From assembly GCA_028622995.1 (NCBI GenBank), contig JAJQJQ010000011.1, positions 1,798,001 to 1,862,000 of the forward strand: a stretch of 64,000 nucleotides of DNA. Direction: 5' to 3'. Below, piece after piece: positions 13,601-25,800 of the stretch. The notes under the pieces are model-generated. The model was not told the origin of the DNA. It did not search any database and was given only the letters and a program-made list of their open reading frames with translations. Both the position numbers and the translations under genes were made by a program. This DNA is from Panagrolaimus kolymaensis (Eukaryota; Nematoda; Chromadorea; Rhabditida; Panagrolaimidae). Each line of letters opens with the position of its first letter. The stretch's first letter is position 1.

Positions 13601-14860
13601 TCTATTTAAAACTGAATTTTTAATGTTTCTTAAAGAAAGCCTGTATCATGAAAAACGTGAACGTCCCCATTTTTTTGTTGTTGCATTAAATCATTTTTTT
13701 CTTCATTTTTTTTCTTCATTTTTTGTTAACAAACAATAAACCCCCTTTAATCGAAGAAGCCCTTTTTTGGCCTCCTGGAGTGATGGTTTTTTTTTCGCGC
13801 AGCACAAAGACTTACGTCGTCTTCCAGCAGCAACGACAACGACGACGACCGTGAAGAAAAAAATAAAGAAAAAAAATAATGAGGGCAAAAAAAATTTTTT
13901 TAACAAAAAACCAAGAGTATTACTTTTCTTTTTTTTACAGCTGTTGCACGAAAATCAAATAAATATCCGTTATTTTTGTATGTCTTCTTTCTATTTGGCA
14001 ACAACACAGTTAAAAAATATAAAAATAAAATAAAAGAAATACAAAAACTTGAAAATCAAAAGGTCATTTGACTGGCTCATTCGCTTTGGGGTTTTTTAGC
14101 TCCTTATGTTGTTTGTAACATTTTTGCTGTTATATTATATGTTGTTTTAATATACGACATCATCGCCGCTGTCGTCGTCGTTGTGCCTTTTTATTTTGTT
14201 TCTTTTGGTTCACGTATGATTTTACAATTGTCTCCTTTCTCCTCTCAATGCCGCATTGAAAAATTAAGAAAAATAAAAAGAGATCGGGACTTTTATATGC
14301 CGCATTTTATTTTTGTTCCTCATCGTAAAATTGCCCAAAAAACAGTTTTTCTTTCTTCGGCACATGTCGCAACTGTTACAAAAAAATAAAAATAAAAAAG
14401 GCAAGCGACAAAAGAAACAAAAAAATAAGTGACTTTCCAAAAAAAATGATTAATTGAGGTTATATGATTTTTTGATGAGTAAAAAGAAAGGGACTTACTA
14501 AAGCTGGTGAGGAAGACGATTGCTTTATTATTTGATGATGGGGGTGGTGATTTTCGAAGGTTGCTCCTGATGAATGATGATGGTGATGATATGTTGCAAT
14601 GGAATCAGTATTATTAGTTTGTTGCAAGGGTTGTCGAGTTCGAAGAGGTTCACGGAACCTAAAAGTTTTTAAATTTAATGCTACTTATGAAGGTACAAAA
14701 CTAACCCCATAGAAGTTGATGGAGAGGAACTTAACGATTCATCACAATGAAATGATTGTCCATGAAACATAGCAGAATCAAAATGATCAGCACTTAAAGA
14801 AATTATGGATGAAACGGGAGGAAGGGATTGATTTCCATCATGCCCATTAGATGCCGTCAT
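4678..14860 (-). CDS. cyd-1: cyclin D (G1/S cyclin), gene with a 7.6-kb intron
   Basis: complement(join(4678..5354, 12922..13075, 13131..13571, 14499..14658, 14706..14860)) gives 529 codons with all phases matching. Residues about 170-250 form the first cyclin fold: FRKNAVIWLEEVC, then CEVVVFPLTISLMDRFLS, ACLLLAGKVK, and IPLTAKIIAYYTDG, the hallmark D-type sequence. The next exon (WELAVTGTLGWLF) continues it. The last exon supplies the second fold (ETLACQSPSQQAALCLGYAA). D cyclins activate CDK4/6 to phosphorylate Rb and start S phase. The N-terminus has FHCDE at residues 37-41, resembling the Rb-binding LxCxE but with Phe for Leu. The C-terminal 150 residues are Ser/Pro-rich (SFSDDSGFHSEVSSPDLS), PEST-like, suggesting rapid turnover. 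Start: first ATG of an open N-terminal exon. The second exon is His/Gln/Ser-rich. Confidence 0.88.
5355..12921 (-). other. 7.57-kb intron 4 of cyclin D
   Basis: This intron is bounded by a GGTTCG-type donor at 12921 and a TTTTTTCAG acceptor at 5355. Most other introns in the window are 45-60 bp, so it is over 100 times longer. It is AT-rich with T- and A-runs. Several ORFs of 60-100 codons occur, but they are low-complexity (Phe/Lys-rich), lack supporting splice sites and sit on both strands, so I do not call genes. It may hold cell-cycle or tissue enhancers, or an unrecognised RNA gene. Confidence 0.75.
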
Positions 14861-17800
14861 AATTTAAGGATGGAACAAAATAGATAAATAAATATTTGGA
14901 GGAGCCAAAAGCGGAAGAAAAAACCTCAAAAAAGTATTTTGTTTTTTTCGAGACTTGAACAATCGCTGAGGCTCCTCTTTTAAATCAATTTAATTCGATC
15001 GTAGTTAGCAGAGATGCCAAACAAAAATATATGAAAGACTGTTAAAGTATCTGGGTCAAATGATACTAAAAAAATATAAGTAAAAAAATAAAGTCAATAT
15101 TAATGAAACCCAAAGGTTAAAAAAATGAAGGTGACACGATTAACACCTTTTAAGCCACAACAACGAGAAACAAAAACAAAAATAAATATATTGAATCAAG
15201 ATAAGGCAAAACCCAAAAAAATGACCTCCTTGCTTGCCATCTTTGAGAGCCACGGAAAAAAAAGATCACACTTTTTTTGCGCACGAAAGCTGCTGACCAC
15301 TTGTAGAAGAAGAAAAAATGGATGCAAAAAAAGTGATAGAAAAAAAGACTACCAAAAGTCTTAGGGTGGAGGAATGTAAGATGGCGATGGCGATGGCTGC
15401 GATGGGTGGAGCTTAGAAACAAGTGCGCGAGTCCAAAAAAATTGAAGGCGTATCAAATTGTCGCCGTTTTTTTTGCGTTCGAAATCAAGAAATGAAATAA
15501 CACAAAAACAGCTGGGATATATGTGGATTTAGTGGCCAAACGGTGAATGACTGGAAAAATTTTTAGCTTTTAAAAAGAGAAATAACGCAACAGAAGCCTC
15601 TTGCTTGATTTGACCCCAAATGCAAATTTGAATGATGACAAGAGCGAAGATAGAATAAAGTTGTCAAAATAAGGACATGACATGTTTGGATTTGTCAAAA
15701 TGGATAGCAGAAGGGTGATGGAAAAAATAGATGAGATAAGTAAATGAGGTAAATTAAAGAAGATTATTATACCGTAAAAAGATGTAATCAAAGATTCATC
15801 CTATCCAAGTGATTGAATAATTTTCTAATTAGCAGAAAACAACCTCATCGTGTCACTAAAAAAGTGACGTAATCTTTTGCAACGATACAAGATTCAGAAA
15901 TTGTAAAAATACCAGCAACAAAAATAGGGAAAGTTTTGAATCAAATAAAAATTTTTAGTTCTGAAACTTAAAACTAAATCTTTAAAATTATAATTTAAAA
16001 TTTTTTTTGTCTACAATATTTAACATTTTATGTTTGAAAATTTAATGAGAAAACTATTAATATATTTACACCTAAATTTACTGTTTGAATCTTTGAGTTG
16101 AGAATTTATTGTCTAAATGTGTTCGCTCGTAATTCAAAAAATTTGAATTTTCCATTTTCTTTTGCTTGAAGCTAGTAAGATGTTCGCATGTTTTCTTATT
16201 CTCATACTCCTTTAACGCCCTCTTTTCTGATTGCATTTGTAGTATACCTGCTTTCTTTTCCTCCATCAACATTCATCCATACAGTATTTGACATTTTTCT
16301 GTTTTGATTTTTTCACAAAACAAAATTCAAATATATGTGTAAGAATGAGAGTCTATAAACAGTGCTTTCAATAATCATGGAAGAAAATAACAAAAATTTA
16401 AATTATTTCCTTTTTTCATTATTTTTTTACCTTTTTTCAAATTCAAACAATATCTTTCTTTTGATATTCTTTTCTCTTTTGCATAGTTTTGAACGCGTCC
16501 ATTTCAGTCAGCAACTGTGTTAAAAAAGATTTATCCAATTTTTAAAGGGTATAACCTTTTAAGGATGTGGCTTTCTTATGCTAAGCAAAAAAAAAACGGA
16601 ACAGAAAAGAAAAAACGAATATACTAACAAAATAAAAATTATAGAAAGAGAGAGTTGATTAACGAAATGAATAAACAACCCGAAAATAAAATATCATACT
16701 TTCTTTTTTTTCTTCGGAAGGAATGAATTGAAATTTTTTGTTTGTCCAAAAAACCAAGGGATAGATAATCTTCCGTTCCAAGTTTATTAAGTTTCAAAAT
16801 AAAATATAAGGGTGAATTTGAACGGTGTCATATATTTTCAAAAGCCGTTCGTCATCACCTGAGTAATTTCCAAAAAAGGCAGTAGAGGTACCTGGTACGA
16901 AGCAATGAAGTTAATTTTTTTCTTTTTCAAAAAAATTTTAAACAAAGAAGAAAAAATGAAGGCGAAGAACCTTTGAGGTTTTTTTTCGATCAGTTCTTTT
17001 TCTTTCTTTTTTGGGTTAAAAAAATGCCTGAGAAACGTTATTGCCGTGAATCTATTTTTTACTTCTTTGTTCTTCCCTCTCATATATAAAAATTGAGGCG
17101 ATGACAACGCCATCAAGTCGAACAGGAAACGAAGGGGGGAGCTGGCTGCTGCTGCTGGTAATACAATGCAATGCAGAAGAAGCTCCTGCACTTTTTTTAT
17201 TTTCTTCAAAAATAAAAATCAAAGCAAAAAAAAACAGCGACGTGATAAATAGTTTCATTGTTTGGGTATTCAACACCACAAAAAACAACGACGAAATATT
17301 CACAGGCAAAAAAAGGGTCATAGAGAAAAAAAGAGCTGACTCCAGAAATAATAAAAAAAAACAGTGGTTTTTTTTAACCCATTGAAGGTCAAAAAAAGTG
17401 TGATTGATTCTGAGGGAGAGGAGGAGGTTAAGGATACGACAAAAAAGCACAGTTTTTTTTACAAAGAAAGCATCCAAAAAAGCAGCAGATGCGTGCCAAT
17501 TGGCTTTTCAAAAGTGACAAATGGATTACAACGAATGACGATGACAAAGTTTTTAGTATTGGAAAAAAACTGCTGACATTAGAGAAAGATTTAAAAGATC
17601 TTCTTCTTTGATGAAGTTTGAATTTATTTACTACTGACAGACGATGAGAAAAAAAACAGGTAAAAAAATTCTTTCAACTAACCGATAAAAAGAAAATTAG
17701 ATTTAGAAAAAAAGTTTTGTAAATAATGGCCATCAAAAAAAATTAAAGGGATTTTTTTTGTAAATTTTTTTTCGAATTATTTCAAAGAAATTTGTTACAG

Positions 17801-18833
17801 TAAGCTGGTGATAGTAACAATTACCTCCAAAGATATATTTCATATATTGTTTACATTCATTTGCATTACTCTAAAAGTTCATCTCTCGGAATTTTGTTTT
17901 TTACTCCATAAATTTCAAAAATAAGACTCCATTTAGAAATAAGGAAAACGTATAAAAAATGAAATAAAAAATCAACGTTATGTTGGGTCTTGAAAATGAT
18001 GGGCTTTCATTAAATGTTCTTCGCTCCTTATAAGAAAAAAAAATAGGGGAGGAAAGAGCCATATCGATGGCTGCGCAAGAATTTAAGAGAAACAAAACGT
18101 TTTTGCCTTTTCTTTTCTGATGTCCTTGCGTGATAATAAACAGGAGCTTTGTACCGCCAAACAAAAAAAAACTAACTCAAAAAAGCGCGAAAAAAAGAAG
18201 AGAGAATTAAACAAAAAAGTGATAAAGCAACAATAACAAAACATAACAAAAAGACATAAAAATGTGAGAAAAAATAGTAGACTGAAAAAGTTATTACCGT
18301 TTCCTGAAAAGCCGGAAAGAAAAATTTTTTTGGAAGAGGCGATCTGCGAAAAAGGCAGCTATGAATTCGGCCAAAATTGAAAAATTGATATTTTTTGAAG
18401 AAAAAAAAGAAACAATGTCCCAGGCTCAGCTGTCAAAAAAAAGAGGAAAATTTTTAGTTTTGATAAATGACTCTATTGTGGGTACGAGTTTTTTTTACTC
18501 TTTTTTTTCTTCATCATATCTTCAAATCAGCAACACCAACAACAAAAAAATAATACATAACCCCATCGGCGCCTTTTTTTCAAGTTTTACATTTTGTTTT
18601 GCTTGCTTCTTCAAAATCAGAAAATAAAAAAGTGAAGACGATGACCTCGCCGCCATATTCGCGCCTAATTCTTCCACAAATTTCTCACTCTTTTTATTTT
18701 CCAAAAAAATAAATGGTAAAAACACAAGCGTCTCAATGTTTACATAATTTTAATGTTAACGATTTTCAAGGCAAATGAAATAAATATAAAAAAATCAAAA
18801 CTACTTTTTTGGTTGTTTTACCAAATGTTTGCC
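14861..18833. other. cyclin D upstream region, no convincing gene
   Basis: About 4 kb upstream of the cyclin D start, full of poly-A/T tracts. The 18361-18627 and 17100-17480 open frames are Lys/Phe-rich and overlap on both strands, so they look like chance. The best small frame is listed separately at 16078-16272. Confidence 0.5.
16078..16272 (-). CDS. possible small hydrophilic ORF, 64 aa
   Basis: Single open frame from ATG at 16272 to TAA. The predicted protein is charged and Lys/Glu/Asn-rich (LMEEKKAGILQMQSEKRAL), unlike the Phe/Lys homopolymer frames around it, and it could be a coiled coil. It has no recognisable domain, no signal peptide and no clear neighbour relationship. It may equally be an exon of an unseen gene or chance. 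Listed only because its composition differs from its surroundings. Confidence 0.2.
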   Translation of the reverse strand: MLMEEKKAGILQMQSEKRALKEYENKKTCEHLTSFKQKKMENSNFLNYERTHLDNKFSTQRFKQ

Positions 18834-19009
18834 ATATAAGACGCCGATATTTAAAAAAATTTTGTGCAGCACAAAATTCCTCACTTTTTTGAAAAAGTGT
18901 CTCTTTTGCCATTTTTTTCAATTGATTTTTTTGGCAAAAGAGACACTTTTTCAAAAAAGTGAGGAATTTTGTGCTCCACAAAATTTTTTTAAATATCGGC
19001 GTCTTATAT
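18834..19009. repeat. near-perfect 77-bp inverted repeat (palindromic MITE or hairpin locus)
   Basis: Arms 18834-18910 and 18933-19009 are 77 bp each and reverse-complementary with a single mismatch (C in the left arm GTGCAGCAC, versus GTGCTCCAC in the right arm). They are separated by 22 bp centred on TCAATTGA. Each arm contains smaller palindromes (TTTTGTGCAGCACAAAA and CACTTTTTTGAAAAAGTG). The outer ends are ATATAAGACGCC and its complement, flanked by TA/AT. No coding capacity. It fits a palindromic non-autonomous DNA transposon or a locus making a long double-stranded RNA. Confidence 0.9.
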
Positions 19010-20638
19010 ATCGAAGAAAAGAAAAATGGGGCGCCATTGAAATTTTTTGTCGTCCACAAACCCAAATTCACCACAACAAAAAAATGCAACATATTTCCAT
19101 TAAAAAAAAAACATTCAAATTGCTGCAGAAATTAAGATTAGAATCACACACCCTTTAATTATACATAAATATTGTTTCAAGTATCCAGCTGAGATTAACA
19201 AATACTTCAGGACTCTCAAAATTTTTCTGGGAATATCCTTGAATTAAGCCCTCAAGGAAAAAGTGATCATCAAACAAATCATGGTAAAAAAAGGAGGTTG
19301 ACACTTATTGTATTTTGCTTAGGTTGAAATATTATGGAAGTAATGGAGGACACGAAAAGACACCACAGGGAATCCTTATCAGCACTTTTCTTGTCGCACC
19401 TGGTTGACCACTGGTACGGAAAAGAAAAGTAAGTTTTGCAACATTTCATTTTTTATATGAACAGTCAGTCAGTCTTATTATGTTTTAAATTCGTTGGGTC
19501 ACCAGAATGGTTAATGTTTGTATATTTATTTTAATAACATTGTTTTCTCAAAATTTATTTTATATGCTATGGTTATAAGTGATGAAGTATATCCTCCAGT
19601 AATAATAATATGAATAAATGATTCGAATATATATCAAAATTATAAACAACTTCAAAATTAAATAAATAATACATAAAGGTATGGGATAACGATATTTAAA
19701 AGCGACAAAAGCTTTAAAATTTTAACAAATCAAATAAATATAACTACAAAAATTCCAAAAATAATCTGATAAATATTAATGTTTTTCACGTTGATTAAAT
19801 GCTAGAATACCTATCATTATAAATTTACATATATTTGTATACGATAAAATAAACTTTTTCCATATATCCAATTTTTTAACATTCTGTTATCGTAAGTTGA
19901 ATATTTAAAAGCTTTATCAAATGCTCATTTATTCATTCAATATTGATTAAGTTTAGTTTTCCTGTTAATTTTTTCGACATATTTCAAGGAATTTTCTTAT
20001 TTTTTAATTATTTAAAAGTATTTAACTTGCTTCATCTTGCGTTTTGAATTATGTCACTCAATCACTCTCCTTTTTTACCCCTAACGAATAATCAATTTTT
20101 TTTATAACATAAAAAACCGAAACTAGTTTTTTCTTCTTTCTTTTTTTATGAAACTGAACGCGCGTCCCAGACAATTTTTTTTTTTGCAGAAGCAAACTTC
20201 CAGACGCTAAAAAAACTTTGACACTTTTTTTTATCATACAAAATCTTGATAACAATAAATTTCAAAAAAATAATAACAATAATTATGAACTTTTATATTA
20301 AATAATTCAAATGAAGATGGCTTGATTAATTTATAATTAAAATGGACAGCGGTGTAGTGCCTTTTCCATGTGAAATCTTTGCGATGGTTGCCATTATAGT
20401 TTCTTTTATTAGAGATCACTTTTTCTTTTATCATAAAAAGATTAAAATATAAAATATAAAATTCATTGTGAAATACGCCGAAACGATATAATAAAAAGAT
20501 ATTTGAATTTTCTTTTGAGCTTTTGTCTTTGAAAAATAAAAAAAATGAAAGAAACATTGGGATTTTGAAAAGAAGTGAGAAAAAAATAAATAAGCGATAA
20601 TTTATTGTTTTTGTTTTTGAAAGTTTTTTAAAAACACT
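19010..20638. other. intergenic between the palindrome and the globin gene
   Basis: Apart from the GC-richer patch at 19323-19428, which is listed separately, this is AT-rich spacer. The 20234-20557 minus frame is Phe/Tyr/Lys-rich without splice context. No further gene is called. Confidence 0.5.
19323..19428 (+). other. candidate orphan exon or RNA gene in a GC-rich patch
   Basis: A block near 47% G+C in surroundings well below 30%, preceded by TTTTGCTTAG and followed by GTAAGTTT, so it has both acceptor and donor context. In one frame it reads from ATG at 19334 (MEVMEDTKRHHRESLSALF, ending WYGKEK) and leaves two bases at the donor. Two other frames are also largely open, including one on the minus strand. 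The segment TGGTTGACCA is self-complementary. I cannot find a matching next exon in the following kilobases, so it may be an isolated exon with long introns, a pseudogene remnant, or a structured RNA. Confidence 0.3.
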
Positions 20639-22479
20639 TCATCGAAGCATCACGTGTGTGTCTGTGTCGGGCAATTCTTCATTTTCGACAAATTCTGGTC
20701 CGTATGATGCACTCTGAAAAATTTATTACTTTCTTATTATTATTAGTTATATATGAAATAATTTATTGACTTTTTGGTATGCCAATATTTTCACACTTTG
20801 TATCAACAACTGTTGGTTAAAAATTGTTTCAATGCAATTTTTGTTTATCGCAACTTTTTTTGTGCGAGTTATTTTTTTTTAAAACTTACATCTAAAAACC
20901 CCGCTTTCATATTTTTAACAACAACTTCAACTAATTTTTGCCAAATTAATGCCATTTTTTCTTGCTGATGTGAAAGTTTTGAATTCCAAAAATAATTAGA
21001 CGCACTTTGAATGAATTTATTCGAGAATGGGGTGCCTGGAAAAAAAGATATAAATAAATTAGTAATCAAAGCAAATATATAAAATTTATTTATAGATAAA
21101 AAAAACTAAAAATCATCCAGGTGAAAGTTTTAAGAGTCAACAACTTACTTTTTCTAAAATAATTATTTAAAATAGTATTTACAATTACTCGCTTGACTGA
21201 AAGCCAACTTTCAGCTTGAAAATTTATACGGTAGCGTTTATGTTTGGCGCCAAGCACACGACATTTTTTAATTATTACACCTGAGGAAACTAAATCATCG
21301 TTGAGATCGGATATAACCTATAAAAAGTCGATATTAAAAGAATTTTAAAAAATGTAAAACAGCATGATTGCTTATGACATTTACTCGAAGCAGTATAAAG
21401 CCACTTTGAGCTCAACGTTTGTGTTAAAATATAAAACATACTTCGCCTAAAAATCTTTGAATTCCATCACCAATTTTCGTAGCTTTGGGAAAATCTTTTC
21501 GTAATTGTTCTGGAGATTCAATATAAATTCGGCCTTCGGGTTTTCCAATTAAAATATTAAACAATTCATAATTATCTTCAAGGACTCCAAGAATCAATTC
21601 CGAGCCAAAATCACTTTTATTTATTACTCTGCAAAAAAAGGTTTGGAAATAAAAAGTTAAAATGAGGACGTCATTGACATTTTTTAAGGGAAGTTTCTTC
21701 CATTTTTTGAAGATATCCGTTTTAGATGCTTCTATCATAATAAAGTTTTAAAAATGTTTGAAACGGCTATTTTTGCTAATTGTTTTTTAAACTAAATAAT
21801 TGACGTACTTTTTCTTTTTTATTTTTGGCAAAAAAACAATATGGCATTACTAATTTGATGAAGGATTAAAGGGGAAGAAAATAGCGGAAATTTATTTGCT
21901 TACGTGTAAATTATTAAACCTTGTGACCTTTTTCGCCATTATTCTTTTTGGTTAATCTTATTGTTTTTATCAAATTAAATCGAACAGAAAAAAGTTCTAT
22001 TCTAAAATAAAAAATTGAATTGAAGTTAGTTATCGTAAAAATTAGAAATATAAAAAAAATTTGATTATCAGAGTAACAAAGTTATTACACGAAAATAAGT
22101 TTTTTAATTTTTTTAATTTTGGGGAAAAACGTGTCAAATAGTTGGAGATTTAAAAAAAAATCGAAAACTTACTTTTTAAAGGATTCGGCTAGTAACATCC
22201 GTTCTTCAGTAGAAAAAAATCTCCAAACTCTCATTGAACCTTCAATATTATTATTTCCATTTACATTTAAAATATTTTCATCCGATATTATAACTTCTGG
22301 AATTAAAACACCCTCGGTTGTCAAGGATCCCACTGTCTTTGCAACAGTTTCCACTGCAGTTTTCCTAGAAAAAAATATATAAAAAAAACATAAAATTTAC
22401 GTCTACGCTTTTTTTAAACTTACAATTTTGTCGTATTATAAATTAGCAACTTTGTTGCTGCTAAAGTTCCGTTTAACAT
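20639..22479 (-). CDS. globin (nematode glb-type)
   Basis: complement(join(20639..20713, 20890..21035, 21149..21317, 21442..21628, 22173..22364, 22424..22479)), 274 aa, all phases match. The fold shows STEERMLLAESFKKV (A helix), a CD/E region KATKIGDGIQRFLGEVI, then LGAKHKRYRI with the proximal His (F8) in LGAKH. NFQAESWLSVKRVI and the H helix ALIWQKLVEVVVKNMKAGF follow. Haem ligation through F8 is therefore retained. The E7 region has no His or Gln at the expected spot, so oxygen chemistry may differ. An N-terminal extension of about 65 residues and an acidic C-terminal tail flank the fold, as in many nematode globins thought to act in signalling or redox sensing rather than oxygen transport. 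Intron 2-3 is 544 bp, the others about 55-180 bp. The start at 22479 lies only 55 bp from a divergent gene. Confidence 0.72.
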
Positions 22480-22534
22480 TTTTGTTTTTGATTCCTGTAG
22501 TTTATTTTTCTATCTTATTATTAATAAATTTCGC

Positions 22535-22827
22535 ATGAGATGGGATGGATTGATGGGTAAAAAAACGATGCTAAAAAGTACTAAAAAGTTATTAAAATTT
22601 TTACAAACATCCTTTAAAAAAGATAGTTTAAAAAGTGTATTAACAAAAGATGAAAAACCTTTTATCTTTGATACTCACAAACAAAATTACTACAAAATAA
22701 AATTACACCACGTCGGAAAAATATCCCATGAGAATTATCATAGGTAATTATTTTTAGCTTTCAACAAAAAAAGTTGGGGATTAAATTTAGACATCAAGGT
22801 TCATCAGACGGCATGTGCCACCAGTAA
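22535..22827 (+). CDS. small Lys/His-rich protein, 81 aa, possible mitochondrial protein
   Basis: join(22535..22743, 22791..22827); the 47-bp GT-AG intron keeps phase and the ORF ends in TAA. The first ATG is used, but Met at 22568 (MLKSTKKLLKFLQTSFKK) gives a basic, acid-free N-terminus resembling a mitochondrial presequence. The C-terminus YYKIKLHHVGKISHENY, then HQGSSDGMCHQ, loosely resembles the HH...PSSG end of complex I subunit NDUFV3. That resemblance is from memory and weak, so no name is assigned. It is divergently transcribed from the globin with 55 bp between the starts, suggesting a shared promoter. It could also be a lineage-specific protein of another role. Confidence 0.45.
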
Positions 22828-25800
22828 AGTCGAAAGCAACAAAAAAAGAAATTGAAAAAAAGTCAAAAAACTTTGAAAGTAGTAAAAATTGTTGCGAAAA
22901 TAAAAATTCCTAAAATAAAATTTTGCGCAAATAAACAAAAGCAAAAAGGAAGAAATATTTTTTGAAGAATAAGTAAAAAAAATGAGAATCAGTAATGTGG
23001 CTTTCAATCAACTATGAAAAAAATACACCCTCCTTCTTTTGGACGACGACAGCTGCTTTCATGAATGAAACTGGACTTTAAGACTAAAGCTCAAAAAATT
23101 ATTTATAAAAAAATTTCTCTGTGATACATTAATTTTTTAATAAAATGAGAAAGTGCTTAATGTTTTACAAAATTAAATTTTGGGTCTTTGATATTTGTAA
23201 AGTTGTTAAAAATTAATGGAGGTTATTTCTTTTAAATTTAGTTGTTCATAAAAAGCAGGCTTCTAAGTAAAATAAAAATAAATGAGTTGAAAATAGATCT
23301 ATGGAATAAAATGTTGTGGAAGAAGAAGGGAATTATAAAAAACAGACATCCTTAGATATGAGACGATAAAAAAATTCTTCATTTAAGTTCAAATCGCGCA
23401 AAAATAAAATTAGGTAAACATCGCTGTTTTCAGTAAAGAAATGAGTTTCTACGGTAATAACTCATTTGGTTATTAAACTCTTAGCTTTGTTATAAATCCT
23501 CTCATAATAAAACCATTTGAAGACCATTCTTCCTATCCTTATAAAATCATCATATCTTTGTTTTTGTTTCTCATCGGCAGTTGGAATTCTCTCATCCATT
23601 CATTCAGTAAACAACCATATGTATTGTTTATTCTTCAAAAAAAATGTTTCACCACCCCCACAATTTTGAAACATTTTATTAATATTTACTAAAAAATGTT
23701 CTCAATGAATAAAGAACAAACAAAAAATAAATACGTATGCCGCAATTGTTGCTAATTTATGGAAATTAGAGATTCGATGGTAAAAAACGTGAAACAAAAT
23801 TGGTCGAAGCTGAATGGAAAAGCTTCCAGCTTGCTTTCGTTCATGAATGAATGAATGAATGATTGAGAAGGAAAGCTTCATTTTAAAAAAGTGAGAGAAA
23901 ACGAAGAAGGAAATTGCGCAACCTTTTTTATATTTATGCTCGAAGCAAAAAGATGCCAAAAACATTTTTGTTTTAAAAAACAACACGTTCTTCAAGAACT
24001 TTTTTTTTGTTAAAAATAGAAAACAAAAACATAATAATTGAAAAAGAAATTTACTAAAAAAGATCATAAAGCAAAAGTCCAAGAAACTCGAGACAAGGAA
24101 AAACAAAATAAAAAATACGAGAAAATATAAAAAAAAGTGCAATAATTTCGGCTAATTTTCTACTCATAGTTGTTGTTGACTATTTTTTTGAGGATGTTCT
24201 AAAAAGAGATATATTTTTATTAGCCCTTTAGTTTTTTTCCTCTTCCTTTTTTCACAGATAAAAGTGTATGAAGAATTTATTAATGAAAAAACCAGGAAGC
24301 TTTGACTCTTTTCCTCCTTTATTTTATTTCTCATCCGTGGGAAATAAAAAAAAAACAACCTCCGTCACACAGAAAAAAAGAAACAATATAATAATTTTTT
24401 ATTTGACAAACTTTGTTTCAATAAAAAAAACAGGAAGATAAGATTACCTCCACCTCCCCATATTTGATTAAAACAAAATAAAGTGCCGCTTTTTATGAAT
24501 GGAATTGTAAGTATTTTAAAGAAAAAATTAAGATAGTGGGAATTATAAAATGCGTAACTAATGGTTGCGAGTATGATAAAAGTTAAAATTCTTAGAAAAT
24601 TGCAAATAAAAGCTTCCATTATAAAAAGAAAAGTACGGTAACCGCTTTATAATGATAATAAATTTTTAAAGCTACAAAACACAAAGTAAAAAAAATTCAC
24701 TTGAATTAGTATTGTTTTTTACTATGGCAATTATGATATCGTACTAAAAATTGACTCAAAAGCGGAAGTGTTTAAAAGCTTTAAAGGTATAATTTAAAAA
24801 AATGCATCATCGAAAATTACCTAGAAAAAAAAACTATACAAAACTTTTAAATCTTAGAGACGACTCTAAGTAAATTTTATTAAACTCTTACATTAACTCT
24901 TTATGTGCGACACAAACAATTTATTACGTCGCCTCAATTTATTACATAAAAAGTATGAGCAATTTAAGGCTTAACATCTCAAGCGAAATTCATCCAAACT
25001 TAAAGTGTCAGAAAAGATTAAAAATTGTACAATAATAAATATTTATTTAAAAAATACATTTTTTTGTTTCTTCTCATCCATTCTTTTTGTTAATTAAAAA
25101 GAGGGGGATTTTTTCCAGAGATCATGAAGGAAAAAAATGTTTCATTCCATAGCTGAAAGTCCAAAATAAAAAGCGAGCGTGTATTTAAGAGAAAGAAAAT
25201 TAAATTAAAAATTACCGTAGCCTTTGGCTTTGTTCTCATTTTTTTTCTCAGAATTTTTGTTTTAAGAAAGGCGCATAAGGAAAGGCTTTAATTAAACTCG
25301 TTAGTATTAATTTTTCAAAATCATTTTTGATTTCAAAAAAATGTATTCTTAAAATTTTGTACTTTCCTTTCAACAACACATTGTCTAACTACAAACCATT
25401 TCCTTTTTCTTTATCTCCCTTGACGCTTTCAAGAGAAAATATTAAAAATTGCAAATAAATTTATGATATTTTAATTTCCACCTACTTACTTATATTCCAT
25501 CTCATGAGAATTTCCCTCAAAACACGAAGAGACCGTTTGAATAATAAAAAAATAGATAATTTGTGAATTATGACGGAGTTAATATAGCAAGAAGAAGTCT
25601 GAGAAAAGGAAGAAAAAAATAGTAATAAATTATAGCTTTCGATCCAATATAAATTTTTAAAAAATGGAATTCGGAATATTTTAAACTTTAAAATATTTTT
25701 TGCAGCAAAAAGAATAAAAGTCATCTATTGAGAAAGCAATTGTCTAATCACAAAAAAGCCAGCGTTATGAACGCTTTTTTTTCTAACAAAAAATCCATGA